A stretch of DNA of 64,000 bases from Prostheceraeus crozeri (GCA_907163375.1 CAJQUW010006395.1:372001-436000), one strand, 5' to 3'; numbered from the stretch's first letter, positions 11,073-21,430 are shown. The notes: a model not told the origin generated them from the letters alone. Made by a program: numbers and translations.

Positions 11073-13562
11073 TCAGTTTATGTTACTATCATCATCAGCT
11101 GACTTCTCTTCACTTTCGATGTTTTTGCAACCAAACATGAAGTCTATGATAAACCCAAAAATCTCAATAATGGTAAATATGGACAATCCCAGCCACATTC
11201 CTCCATTGCCTCCAATATTACTAAACACATCAACATAGGTGTAACTTGCTTCAGTCTTCAGGTTTGTCACTGTCAAATCAGAGAGATGGATATTCACTTT
11301 CAAGAAATTTTGACGAAAATGTCCTCTTAGGCTTTCCTTAGACTCTATTTGAAAAGTTCTGCTTTCTTCTTTCACTTGATTCAGATATTTTTCCATCGCT
11401 GTGTTATTTTTACTTTTTGACAGTTTCGTAAATCTGTTCAAATAATGAATGGTAGGCCAAGTAGCTGCTGACAAATGAGCACTGTAGAAAATCTGCTTGC
11501 ATTCCTGATGGAAGCACATTTGATTCTTACAATCAAGCTTTCCATCGGCAACATCATTCACGACGCTGTTGACGCATTTGCTTTCTTTGCTGTAGTAGCT
11601 ATTTATACATGGCGGAATGTACCGCTTCTGCCTAGTCCTTCGCACTTTGTCAAACGCCTCGGCATCCTCAAACCCAAGCTGCATCGAATAGCAGCCACAT
11701 CTTCGGATGATGTTGAGTTGCGTGCACGTTCGAAGACATACAGGGATTGTTGGTGACGTTAAAGGCAGCTCCTTCAGGAACATGTTGATCCGGCGATTTT
11801 CTGCGAGAGAAAATTCTTTACATCTTCCGTACGGCTCCTTCGCATGTTCTACGACTTTGATCTTGGCGGCTAAAGAAGAATACTGACCAGGATGAATCAA
11901 ATACCCTTCTTCTTCAGGAATAGCAGCTCTATCAGCGCTATGAAGGACAATTTTGAAGCCAACCTGAGGCGAGTATTTAGGCAGATAGTTTCCAGCATCT
12001 GTAAATAGAGTCAGACTCAAGCTGTTGCCCTCACCACTGGTGTGAACCTGTCTTAGCGGCTGCTGAGATCGCGACGCATTCATTCCACCGTTGAACAGGA
12101 AACAGTTTCCAAATTGTGCATTCTTTATAATAACAAAGTCATCAGCGGTGCATTTTCTATGGAGAAATGAACATTCAACAAGTATATCCTCGATGGAGTA
12201 TGTCAATGCTTTCCGTTTCGAAGGACTGATACTATTCAAGACAAACATGACTTTCTTTTGCCGACGAGCCTGCAAAGTCTCTCCTTCAACATCATTAGTT
12301 ATGGTGCTGTCTATGTCCGAATGTATGCTGCTCAACACATTCTCAGCTTGGCTTTCATAAAGTCTCCGAGACTTTCTTTTTGGTATGCGCAAATAACGCA
12401 CACGCTTTCTGCGTGGCCTCTCTGCGGGAGCTACCTTCTCTTTGGGTCTCCTGCCCCGCTTTGGCTTCTCAACGGGATCTGGCTTCGGTTTGGGTCTCTT
12501 TCCTCGCTTTGGCTTCACAGGGGGAGATGGCTTCGATTTTGTTCCTTTGCCTCGTTTTGGCTTCTCAACAGGAGATGGCTTCGGTTTGGGTCTCTTGCCT
12601 CGCTTCGGCTTCTCAACGGGAGATGGCTTCGGTCTGGGTCTCTTTCGTCGTTTTGGCTTCTCAACGGGAGCTGGCTTCGGTTTGGGTCTCTTTCCTCGTT
12701 TTGGCTTCTCAACAGGAGATGGCTTCGGTTTGGGTCTCTTGCCTCGCTTCGGCTTCTCAACGGGAGATGGCTTCGGTCTGGGTCTCTTTCGTCGTTTTGG
12801 CTTCTCAACGGGAGCTGGCTTCGGTTTGGGTCTCTTTCCTCGCTTTGGCTTCACAGGGGGAGATGGCTTCGATTTTGGTCCTTTGCCTCGTTTTGGCTTC
12901 TCAACAGGAGATGGCTTCGGTTTGGGTCTCTTGCCTCGCTTCGGCTTCTCAACGGGAGATGGCTTCGGTTTGGGTCTCTTTCCTCGCTTTGGCTTTCGTT
13001 TGGGAGCTGGCTTCGGTTTGGGTCTCTTTCCTCGCTTTGGCTTCACAGGGGGAGATGGCTTCGATTTTGGTCCTTTGCCCCGTTTTGGCTTCTCAACGGG
13101 AGATGGCTTCGGTTTGGGTCTCTTGCCTCGCTTCGGCTTCTCAACGGGAGCTGGCTTCGGTTTGGGTCTCTTTCCTCGCTTTGGCTTTCGTTTGGGAACT
13201 GCTTGTCGGCGAATTCTTTTTGATTTGTCATAAAATGTTTCCCTTACAACTTCCAGTTTAATTGGATTCAAATTACAAATGGTCACAGATGGAAAATCTA
13301 TCGGAGTTTTGTATTCGACGGACAGATCAGTAGAGACCGGACGACTGATGAATTTCATGACCACATGACATACTTGATTGGCGAGAACAGCGACTGCTAC
13401 TATCATAAGAATAATCCAAATGAATCGATGACACTTCGTGCGTGATTGATGGATATTCCCGACGGCGTGCATACTTGTGGTTTGTGCAAAGCGTTTTGTG
13501 CTTTCTATCTGATAATTTGTAAGAAAACCCATCTCTACACTTTGTTGACAAAATTCGCACAA
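11073..13562 (-). CDS. DEG/ENaC sodium channel subunit with 16-unit basic repeat tract
   Basis: Subunit of a trimeric, amiloride-type cation channel of the plasma membrane. One open frame, 829 aa, no intron. Residues about 46-67 are TM1; FPSVTICNLNP (90-100) is the family's post-TM1 motif; CSFLHRKC (464-471), GNCFLFN, SLTLF, CLRTC (609-613), RRCGCYS and the Cys-rich thumb follow; WP at 702; TM2 about 783-810 with GMWLGLS, whose GLS is the selectivity filter. Residues 126-381 are 16 copies of KPKRGKRPKPKPSPVE-like units, not known to me in this family, adding about 256 aa. RIRR (116-119) and KSRR (397-400), furin-like, flank the tract. The N-terminal His-Gly gating motif reads His-Ala (SMHAVG). 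The start could also be Met11. Family membership is certain; ligand and ion selectivity are not visible. Confidence 0.93.
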   Translation of the reverse strand: MCEFCQQSVEMGFLTNYQIESTKRFAQTTSMHAVGNIHQSRTKCHRFIWIILMIVAVAVLANQVCHVVMKFISRPVSTDLSVEYKTPIDFPSVTICNLNPIKLEVVRETFYDKSKRIRRQAVPKRKPKRGKRPKPKPAPVEKPKRGKRPKPKPSPVEKPKRGKGPKSKPSPPVKPKRGKRPKPKPAPKRKPKRGKRPKPKPSPVEKPKRGKRPKPKPSPVEKPKRGKGPKSKPSPPVKPKRGKRPKPKPAPVEKPKRRKRPRPKPSPVEKPKRGKRPKPKPSPVEKPKRGKRPKPKPAPVEKPKRRKRPRPKPSPVEKPKRGKRPKPKPSPVEKPKRGKGTKSKPSPPVKPKRGKRPKPKPDPVEKPKRGRRPKEKVAPAERPRRKRVRYLRIPKRKSRRLYESQAENVLSSIHSDIDSTITNDVEGETLQARRQKKVMFVLNSISPSKRKALTYSIEDILVECSFLHRKCTADDFVIIKNAQFGNCFLFNGGMNASRSQQPLRQVHTSGEGNSLSLTLFTDAGNYLPKYSPQVGFKIVLHSADRAAIPEEEGYLIHPGQYSSLAAKIKVVEHAKEPYGRCKEFSLAENRRINMFLKELPLTSPTIPVCLRTCTQLNIIRRCGCYSMQLGFEDAEAFDKVRRTRQKRYIPPCINSYYSKESKCVNSVVNDVADGKLDCKNQMCFHQECKQIFYSAHLSAATWPTIHYLNRFTKLSKSKNNTAMEKYLNQVKEESRTFQIESKESLRGHFRQNFLKVNIHLSDLTVTNLKTEASYTYVDVFSNIGGNGGMWLGLSIFTIIEIFGFIIDFMFGCKNIESEEKSADDDSNIN
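12420..13187 (-). repeat. 48-bp coding minisatellite, 16 units
   Basis: Sixteen in-phase 48-bp units, each encoding 16 residues. Types: RGKRPKPKP (10 units), RGKGPKSKP/RGKGTKSKP (units 3, 7, 14), RRKRPRPKP (9, 12) and a diverged last unit (RGRRPKEKV). The order 8-9-10 recurs as 11-12-13, and the trio SPVE, SPPV, AP/DP recurs three times, showing growth by block duplication. Because the unit is a multiple of three, other frames are open across the tract; the plus-strand frames at 12258-13261 are therefore shadows. Confidence 0.95.
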
Positions 13563-13784
13563 CTAGCAGCAATAAATTTCTGATGAATTTGGAAATGATT
13601 GAAACTGTGAATTGCCCCTAGACATAAATGATTTCCCCAGACATGAGTGATTAATGAAACCTCGATAGTCTGGAAATGAAGTTCAGCTATCACAAGTGCG
13701 CCGACTAAGTGCAGAAACCAATAATGCAATTAGAGTTAGAATATTGATGGTTGCATTTTCCAAATTTGTTATATTACACGGTGG
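13563..13784. other. 5' flank of channel gene 1
   Basis: Short upstream region of the minus-strand channel gene. I see no clear TATA box or other promoter signal. Confidence 0.3.
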
Positions 13785-14300
13785 GGCTGAATCAACTTTT
13801 AATCGACTTTTAGTGCCCATCAAAAATGTTGGTATATTCTGACTCGCTATCACTATCTAACATCAAAAAGAAAGCAAAATAAAGGAAATCGCTGCCGGAG
13901 ATCCTGAGATTCAGACTGATCGATTATTAATCGACATTGATCAATTGATTGATTCTGAAAGGTGGTTAATTCTGAGTGCCCACGTGAGTTATTGTGACCA
14001 TTCTTTTTTGAATAACTGTAGAAGATGGTTAATTGCAAAATTACGAAATTCGATGCCGGAGATAGTGAGATTCAGAGTGATCGATAAATAGTCGATATTG
14101 ATCAATTGATTGATTTTGAAAAGTGACTACCTCTCAGTGCCCCTGCAGATTATTGTTAGCCTTCTTTTTAAAATGACTACTCAAAGTGAAGGAGTGCAAA
14201 ATTACACAAATCGATGCCGGAGATCACAAGATTCAAACTGATCAATAAGCAATCAAAATCGATCTATTGTTTGATTCTGCAATCAAAGTTCATATGTATA
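13785..14300. repeat. 161-bp tandem repeat, about three units
   Basis: The word GATGCCGGAGAT (GCTGCCGGAGAT in the first unit) starts at 13891, 14052 and 14213, exactly 161 bp apart. Within each unit ATCAATTGATTGATTTTGAAA and GAGTGCCC follow at matching distances. The first and last units are partial. No coding frame crosses it. Confidence 0.85.
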
Positions 14301-15093
14301 TGATACAGTTCAACAATTTTAGTTTAGGCGCCTGAGTTCCCCAGTGAAGCTTTCACTCAGCTTGAAATTGATGTATTGCACTTTACGATGTCTGTCTGAT
14401 TATGCGACTAATGTCTGATTAAATGATATTTTAATTCTTAATGCTGTATGATTATTCGTGTAACGCAGCTTGACTTTAGATGACGAAAATGTAACACAGA
14501 ATTAAATCAATCGCATATGTAAGACGACTTCAAGCAAATTCTAGCATTTGTAAAAATTGACTTGAATATATTGCTAAGACGCACATGCAGATCAAGGTCA
14601 AATGACGATGCATGCCCGCTTTCTCACACTGCTCGGTAGATATCTGCGATGGCTTTTATCGAATCGGCACGCTGCAGAGAGACTTGAAATGACGATCTAT
14701 GGCTATGTACATCGCCGACGCACACCCACACACAGTGACGGTTTAGAAATTGGCCTACCATATCACAATGAACGTGTTGACGGCTCCTGTAACAACTTCT
14801 GCAGATGTCTGTGACAACTTCGAAGAGCACGCCTGCAGTTGTCGCTTGGAAAATAGATTTGTTGGTTTGTATTATATCTGTGCTATTTTACTCTCATCAG
14901 TCCGATAAAAAATTAATAACACATACTAAGTGCAAATGATGACATACGTTCGCCTCTCTCAACACAATAGAGGATCAACATGTAGGCCTATTTGAACTTG
15001 AGAATACCAGTATAGGTACACATAATAGCTTAGGCCTACTGCTTGTAGTTGTAGGTAGCCCACTGTGCATGTAGTTAAATAATGTATTTGGCA
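14301..15093. other. no gene recognised
   Basis: Two overlapping frames of about 70 codons on opposite strands at 14602-14830, with no recognisable motif. Otherwise AT-rich sequence without visible structure. Confidence 0.35.
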
Positions 15094-15299
15094 TCCATTA
15101 CCATAGTGACCACCGCTGTGCTATTTTAGCGCATTGCGCTATTTTTGCTTAGCTGCGCTAATTGCGCTGATATTTTCCCTTTTCCGGGGTTTCTGCGCTA
15201 TTTTTTTAGACTTGAACGAATTAGTCCTATATCAAAGTATTTGTAGGTGTAAATCAAAAGAAGACAAATTTTTTCATAATTCGGTATTTCCGATAGATC

Positions 15300-18200
15300 G
15301 GTATTACCGACCTATGTATCGAATGGAGTAGGTAGGCTTCTATCTTCAAGTTTCTGCATCTGAACAAAATCCAAGGTATCAGAATTGCTGTGTTATGTAA
15401 TTCCAAGATAAATAGCCTATTTGACAGCATATCCTATTTAACTTAAACATCCTGCACATGTCAAGACAAATCATCATCGCATCATAGCTATTATGCATGA
15501 TGCGCAAGTATTATGGTCAAATTGGAAGCGAGATGTAGATCAACATAATTGTCCCGAGCGCAACGGGCAATTTGTATAGACTATCATGCAAAAAACGAAG
15601 CTAATATCTTTGATGAATGCATCGATAGGCAATTCCCAGTTTCCACTTTCACGAAGCACCATTATACAGCATCATTTTCGTTTAGAAAAATCTAACTAAA
15701 TGTTAAATTTCCGCTTCGCTCGGGAATTAACATGTGGTCCAGTTGAAGGAGATTCGAAAAATTCAGCAATTCTATTTACAATCTCACCCAAGTCCTTCGG
15801 TTGATGTCTCAAAATAATTCATTGCCCCTCTGTTGTTGGTGATCATCTGCCAGTTAGGAAAAGATGTCGGCCGTTGGCTGCGGCTTTCCGAAATTGAGAT
15901 AGACTTGGTGTTGGAAATACATCGTGAATTCATGACATAATAATTTGGCAATTTTGCTATTTTATTTTACGATTATCTTGAGTGTCACATTTCATGTATC
16001 TCGATGACACCAGCGAGATATTTGAATCGGTATTAGTCGATATTAATAGGTATTGACCAGTATTAGTCGCATTGGATAGTACTGGCCAGACCGGTGTGCC
16101 TACTGGTTCAGTGGAAAACTGAGCGTCTCTTATGTCTTTTATCCTCTAAAAATTTCTGTTCTTCGATACAAAGTCCTATTCTACTGGAGGGGTACATGTT
16201 ATGGAGAAGCTTCTGAAAATCAAAATGAAATGCTTTAAATTTGTATTGAAGTAAAATAGCACTGACTACACAATGACAGTTGCGCACATGGAGCTATGAA
16301 CTCGCTGCCATTCAGCACAAACTGATTGATTACTGATCCGGTTGCCACCGCATGTGCTCAAAATGCAAGCATGCTAATTCAACTCAAATTGGCTGTTGAG
16401 GTTATCTCCTGGCTTTGTCATCTGTGTGTTAGCAGGCTACGACAACATCGCAAGCCTTTGTAGTAGGACAAAACGAACTGGTGGAAAGCGAGGAAGTGTC
16501 AAATTAATTGTGTTTTGAGTTTTAGTAGTTCGTTAAAACACCGCTGCTATACAAATTGCATGTATATCGTGTTGACAGTCAATAGCAGTGTGTGCCAAAG
16601 GTTCATGTTCACTTCCATTGCATCCACCATGATGAGAACTGGACGAAAGATCTCGTGGAAATTATAATGAAGAAATTATTTGTGGCATTTTTTATTTTTT
16701 AAGTAACAAAGAGGACATCTTTTTTTGGAACAAATTAAACCGTTAATTGTGAAAATCTTGTGTTCATACTTTTACTGTAATTTATGTGATGCAATTCACT
16801 GTTATTGACATATTCCTAAAACTAGCATGATTCGGAGGTGACTATAGATTGTGAGTGTGAAAAAGATGCCAAACGTATAAACTCACTTTTGTTACTTTGC
16901 AAAAGAAGTGGTTTACATAGCAAGCCGATACAATGTATTCATGCAGTGTAGGTGCATCGATCAGTCTTATGAAGGTTATAAACGCAAGGTACAACATGTG
17001 TACGTACAATCACACGCAGGTAAACCAATGGATGATTGGATGATTACCTACTCGGCCTACGTTTCATTCTCTATGTTAATAACCATCCTATATAAATTTC
17101 GAGCTGCATCGATCTAAATTTGAGTCTATAGTGGTTCTAGTTAACTCACTACTTATTTAGGTCAAAGATTACATAAATATAATATTTTTTAATCAACCAC
17201 TGATTTGATCGAAGCTTCAATCAGACAAGCTTACAACACGACATGCATAACAGATTCTCGAATTACATTATTAAATTACATAGAAGCCAGAGATTTAATT
17301 AAAAATTTAATTACCACAGGCTATGTGACATGTACGACATGTCATTCTTACTGAGCACATAAAATTATTAACCTCTTGTATGATTTTATGCACTTGCCTG
17401 TACGATCAGTCTATCTGGAATATTTCGCACCTGTTGCATCTCCGCATATACACACGTCGATTATATCGTTCATCAGGGGTCGTTTCAAACTAATTGATAA
17501 ATTCATCTTCCATCGAGCAGAAGACTTTATGTTACAAGGATATATCATAACATGTTGCACACCTTGTAATACACATACAATTCAATATTGCACCTAGAAT
17601 GGAAATGCAAATGTAGCCTTTATTATACAGGAATATGAACTATTCGTGAATTAGGCTGTATTGCGCTTTTCACAGATACTTTCAATCATGTTTCATCGTA
17701 GTACCGCACAGACCTGGAAGAGGTCCGATATGTTAGTTATGCCCGCTGCCGAAATGTCTTTCTAACTCTGATTCGCGCTATTTGACAGATCCAATCACAC
17801 AAATTGATGAGCGACGTATCTCCGCAGTTGTTTGATTTATTTGAACTAAAAATTATATGTAATCCCTTTTGACAGATTTAAGGCAATATTATGCAAAAGC
17901 GGACGACACCGACCGTGAAATCTGGGGCAGTTCCAATTCTAGTAGCTACATATACTTGTTCACAGGACTTATTGACAAAGACGTGTTCTATAGATAGCTA
18001 TAAGTTTGGTTGTATAGCAACTGTCTGTGGACTGTTATAGAAGTAATTCAAATATCATGTGTCAGCATCAGAAATCCATTTGGCATCTTCAACCCTATAG
18101 CATCATACTTAACATAGCCGTCGAATTGACTTTCAAATGTAGCTTTAAGAATTTCACTTTTTCCCTTACTGCATGCATAATTTACCATAGGAATTAAAAA

Positions 18201-19150
18201 GATATTAGATGTCATGTCATTAATCAGTTTCATAATAGTGACGGAAAGCGAACTGACTTACTTTGTAATTCAGTGCTTCTAGAGCATTTCAATACGCATA
18301 TTAATTTCTAAATAAATGAAAAATGTTTGGTTGATTTATAAAAATAATTGGGACTACGAAATATACGAAATTGAGACTCGTCTCATCAGGAAGAAAAAAG
18401 TCAGTTCAAAATTGTTTAATGTCCCGAGCGGGAGGTTTTGCTTAAAAAATACATCATACTAATAGCGATGGAAAAGATGTAATTGTATAACCGAGTACAG
18501 GTGTACTTGAAGTATGAGCGCATGTGAAATAAGTTTTCAAATTTGAATTTTATGCTGCTTACTATGAACTTCTCTTCCCATGCTTCAGTGTCCAGAACAT
18601 AGCGAAATTTATAATGAGTTAAGACACATACCATACTGCACTAGGTTGAATGGCGACAAATAAATGCGATGTGGAAGATTGGTTCAAACAAGTTAGAAAA
18701 TCAATTTTCTTGACTGAAAGTGCATTAAAGCATTCCTAACAATTTGCTGCGCAAGGTTCGCTACAGCTTCGACTGACTCAATAGAAGTGAATGCATGTAG
18801 TGCATGAATGGTATACGTATTACCATAAAGCCGTTTGTATCATGTCTGCGTTCGATGCAAAGTCAAACAATCCATTATAAAATTACTTTGTGGAAGTGTC
18901 CCAAGCGTAACTTGGAAAAGACGTGGAGACTTTGGAAGAAATAAAACAGGAAAATGCGAAATTTTTGCCACTCTGCCACATAGTGTGATTGCTGAAAGTT
19001 GATCTAGTCACCACTCAATTGATGCTGTGAGATCATGTGCAGCAAGACTTCGCCATGATGATCATCATTTAAGTGAAGAATTGAAAGTAGGCTTGCTTTT
19101 CATTCAGTCGTTCCTTTCATCTAATTTTTTGGCTTTCGATTTATTTTTGC
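15300..19150. other. interior of the 5.3-kb element, no gene recognised
   Basis: About 3.9 kb with frames no longer than 73 codons, none with a recognisable domain. Two minus-strand CTGATGA words with nearby short hairpins (about 17470 and 18390) lack the GAAA box of a hammerhead. The cargo is unexplained. Confidence 0.35.
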
Positions 19151-19154
19151 TTTA

Positions 19155-20150
19155 CACTGTAAATCGCTGGATACGAAAATTACATACAAACACATACCAA
19201 GTTTACATACAATTTGAAACCAACATTTGATACGAGATTCTGGTATATATAAAGAAATCTGGTATGTTTTTCATACGAATGGCCATTTACTTTCGTATGT
19301 GATTGGTATGTAAACGATACGAACTATGCTAACTGTGATTGGCTGTTTTACGTTGAAATACGAATTCTTGGTATGTTTTATATACGAGACCCGATGCAAA
19401 TTGGTATGTGTTTCGTATGTCTTTCGTATGAATAGCTTTATGTCATATGGCAAAAAATATGTTATACTACATACTACTTACAAATAACTTTTTTCCAGTA
19501 ATACCAGCCGTGAATATTTCTTTGTGAAAGTGTGGTATTTAACTAGATTAGATTTCTTGTGGAATTAAAGCCGCATGTCATCTTTGCAACTTGTCTTATA
19601 GCATTCACAAGACTCACAATTAGCTCATTTCCTTGAACTAAATTGATAAACATCATTTCAATAAAACGATAACTTTTCAGCAACCATGTTGACTTATATA
19701 TCTCAAACATAACTATTTTTTGCGTTCATGAATTATAACGTGTCTTTATTTTGGATTGATAATATGCTTAATTTCAAAATCACATCATGCATAATTGTTG
19801 ATGGTTGAATACTTATTGATTATTCATGAAATGCCTTAGACTTACGTGTATTAAAATCGAATTCAGTATTGAAAGTATGACTCTTGAATGTCATTATCTC
19901 ACTACTTACAAAGCAGTAGTAACATTAGTGTGATCCCTATTGACAAAAAGCCTTAAATCAACATACTTTGGACATGATTGATGCTTTCTTTTAACATTGT
20001 GCTGATATGGCTTTAGTATGTAAAGCATACCATACTTGAAATAACATACGAAAAGCATACAAATATATACCAAGATCATACAGAAATATACCAAAAAAAT
20101 ATTTTGGTATGCATCCTTCGTATGTGATTGGTATTGAGCGATTTACAGTG
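19155..20150. mobile_element. MITE, CACTGTAAA-type ends, 1-kb form, copy 2
   Basis: Starts CACTGTAAATCGCTGG and ends CGATTTACAGTG, flanked by TA (19153-19154 and 20151-20152). Matches 5214-6181 in reverse orientation over its full length. It lies inside the 5.3-kb hAT-like element and is therefore younger than that insertion, or moved with it. Confidence 0.8.
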
Positions 20151-20508
20151 TACATGAACCTTACACTCTCATCCTCAAATTTAGTAATTGGAATGTTGAT
20201 TATCGTAGTAAATATGTGCATTGGCTTCAAAATGAGACCTTATTTGTTAATTTCTGCTTGATAATTGGAAAGCTATTCTACTTTAAAATTTTGTCACGAT
20301 TTTTATCATTGTTTCGTTTTACCTTAACACCAAAATTGAAAAAATTTTGTTGCTGCGCTATTTTTTTGAACCTGCGCTGCTTTTCTCAAAATTTGCGGTG
20401 GCTACTATGTCCATTACCTACAGAAATAACACAGAGTTAAGTGATAGCACTGCTTACTGGTAGCAACAGTAATTATACAGTAAGGTAGTTTACAGTAATT
20501 ATGAATAT

Positions 20509-20630
20509 TGTTATTTTTTATGGTTGAGAAAGAGCCAAGGTTTTAATGATGTAATTTAAATTAGGTATTAATACCTAAATTAAATTACATCATTAAAACA
20601 TTGGCTCTTCCTCAACCATAAAAAATAACA
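20509..20630. repeat. 122-bp near-perfect palindrome (foldback)
   Basis: Two arms of about 56 bp around the centre GGTATTAATACC: the left arm begins TGTTATTTTTTATGGTTGAG, the right arm ends with its complement, with only a few mismatches. The word TAATTATGAATAT flanks both sides (about 20496 and 20661), possibly a target duplication. Could be a foldback transposon; as RNA it would form a long hairpin. Confidence 0.75.
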
Positions 20631-20827
20631 ATAAATGATCGGCCAAGACATCTTCAACCAATAATTATGAATATCGTATTGTGTCAAAAGTGTGGAATTA
20701 AGTCACTTCATACTAAAAAACGAGCTAACTTGGCATCCGTGAAACTGTAACACCTCAGCAGCCCAAGTATACTCATTATTCGTAAATAGCGAAAAGGAAG
20801 AATTTATCTGTCAGTGATAGCTGCCTG

Positions 20828-21239
20828 GGTACTTCTGTTCTCCCCCACCACATTTTCAAGTTTTCCATAATCATCAAATTTCGCCAAAGTTAGTCACATT
20901 GGGTTTAGAATGGACTTCATCTGTCACTGAGTGACACTACAACACGACTGAGAAGTCTTACTTGAACCCTGGGATGAAGGATTGGTCCCTTGGATGCTCA
21001 GTTAGAATACAAGGTAAAGCTGTGATCATGAACTTCGTGCGATTGTTGTCTGCTGACAAATGACGAGCAGTTGTCTAGTTCTGAGGCTGTAAATGTTCTA
21101 CAAGTCAGATAAGAGGAGTTTTAACGCTATGCGACGTTAGTTAGACTGCCCATAGGAGCAAGAGAAGATCGTTGACGATACAACACTCCCAGGTGTCAGC
21201 AACAGAAATGTGAGGGAGGGGGAAAAGAATAGAAACGCC
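20828..21239. mobile_element. MITE, GGTACTTCTATTCT-type ends, copy b
   Basis: Perfect 8-bp target duplication GCTGCCTG (20820-20827 and 21240-21247). Starts GGTACTTCTGTTCTCCCCC, ends AGAATAGAAACGCC. The uninterrupted target is represented nearby: GTCAGTGATA then TTGCCTGTCC at about 21303. Reverse orientation to copy a, same orientation as copy c. Confidence 0.85.
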
Positions 21240-21247
21240 GCTGCCTG

Positions 21248-21430
21248 TCCTGGCGAAGGAGCTAACTCGGGCTTAGTTTCTGAAGCATTTCTGAATGCGG
21301 CGTCAGTGATACTTGCCTGTCCTACGGATGCGAGTTAACTCGGGCTGTGTTTCCTACTGCACTCCATTGTCACCGCCAACAGTTAAGTGTTGACAATGCT
21401 CGATGCGAGTTAGCTCGCGCTTAGCCGTTA
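21248..21430. repeat. degenerate tandem repeat, period about 72 bp
   Basis: The words GAGCTAACTCGGGCTTAG, GCGAGTTAACTCGGGCTGTG and GCGAGTTAGCTCGCGCTTAG occur about 72 bp apart, starting near 21260, 21333 and 21405. The MITE at 20828-21239 inserted into the first unit. Locally GC-richer than its surroundings. Confidence 0.55.

Larger units (their letters stand above)
15102..20409. mobile_element. 5.3-kb hAT-like element, non-autonomous as far as seen
   Basis: Left end CATAGTGACCACCGC; right end, read inward on the other strand, CATAGTAGCCACCGC (13 of 15 identical). Perfect 8-bp target duplication TCCATTAC at 15094-15101 and 20410-20417. Short terminal repeats starting CA and an 8-bp duplication are typical of the hAT superfamily. 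Both subterminal regions hold several GCGCTA words, and the 15-mer CTGCGCTATTTTTTT occurs near both ends (about 15193 and 20353). No transposase frame is visible, and a 996-bp MITE sits inside at 19155-20150. The interior otherwise contains only short frames. Confidence 0.8.

Noticed and set aside
12420-13187. AT-hook array, because RGKRPK resembles the AT-hook core
   Set aside because: The AT-hook core is RGRP; here a Lys is inserted, and the tract lies in the extracellular domain of a membrane protein.
12258-13261. Three plus-strand open frames of 263-321 codons over the repeat tract of channel gene 1
   Set aside because: The 48-bp unit has no stop in these frames, so they are open by periodicity. 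The minus-strand frame alone continues into conserved channel domains on both sides.
18370-18410. Hammerhead-like motif on the minus strand (CTGATGAGACGAGTCTC)
   Set aside because: The hairpin is there, but the GAAA box is missing (CAATTTCG instead). The similar word near 17470 also lacks it in the right place.
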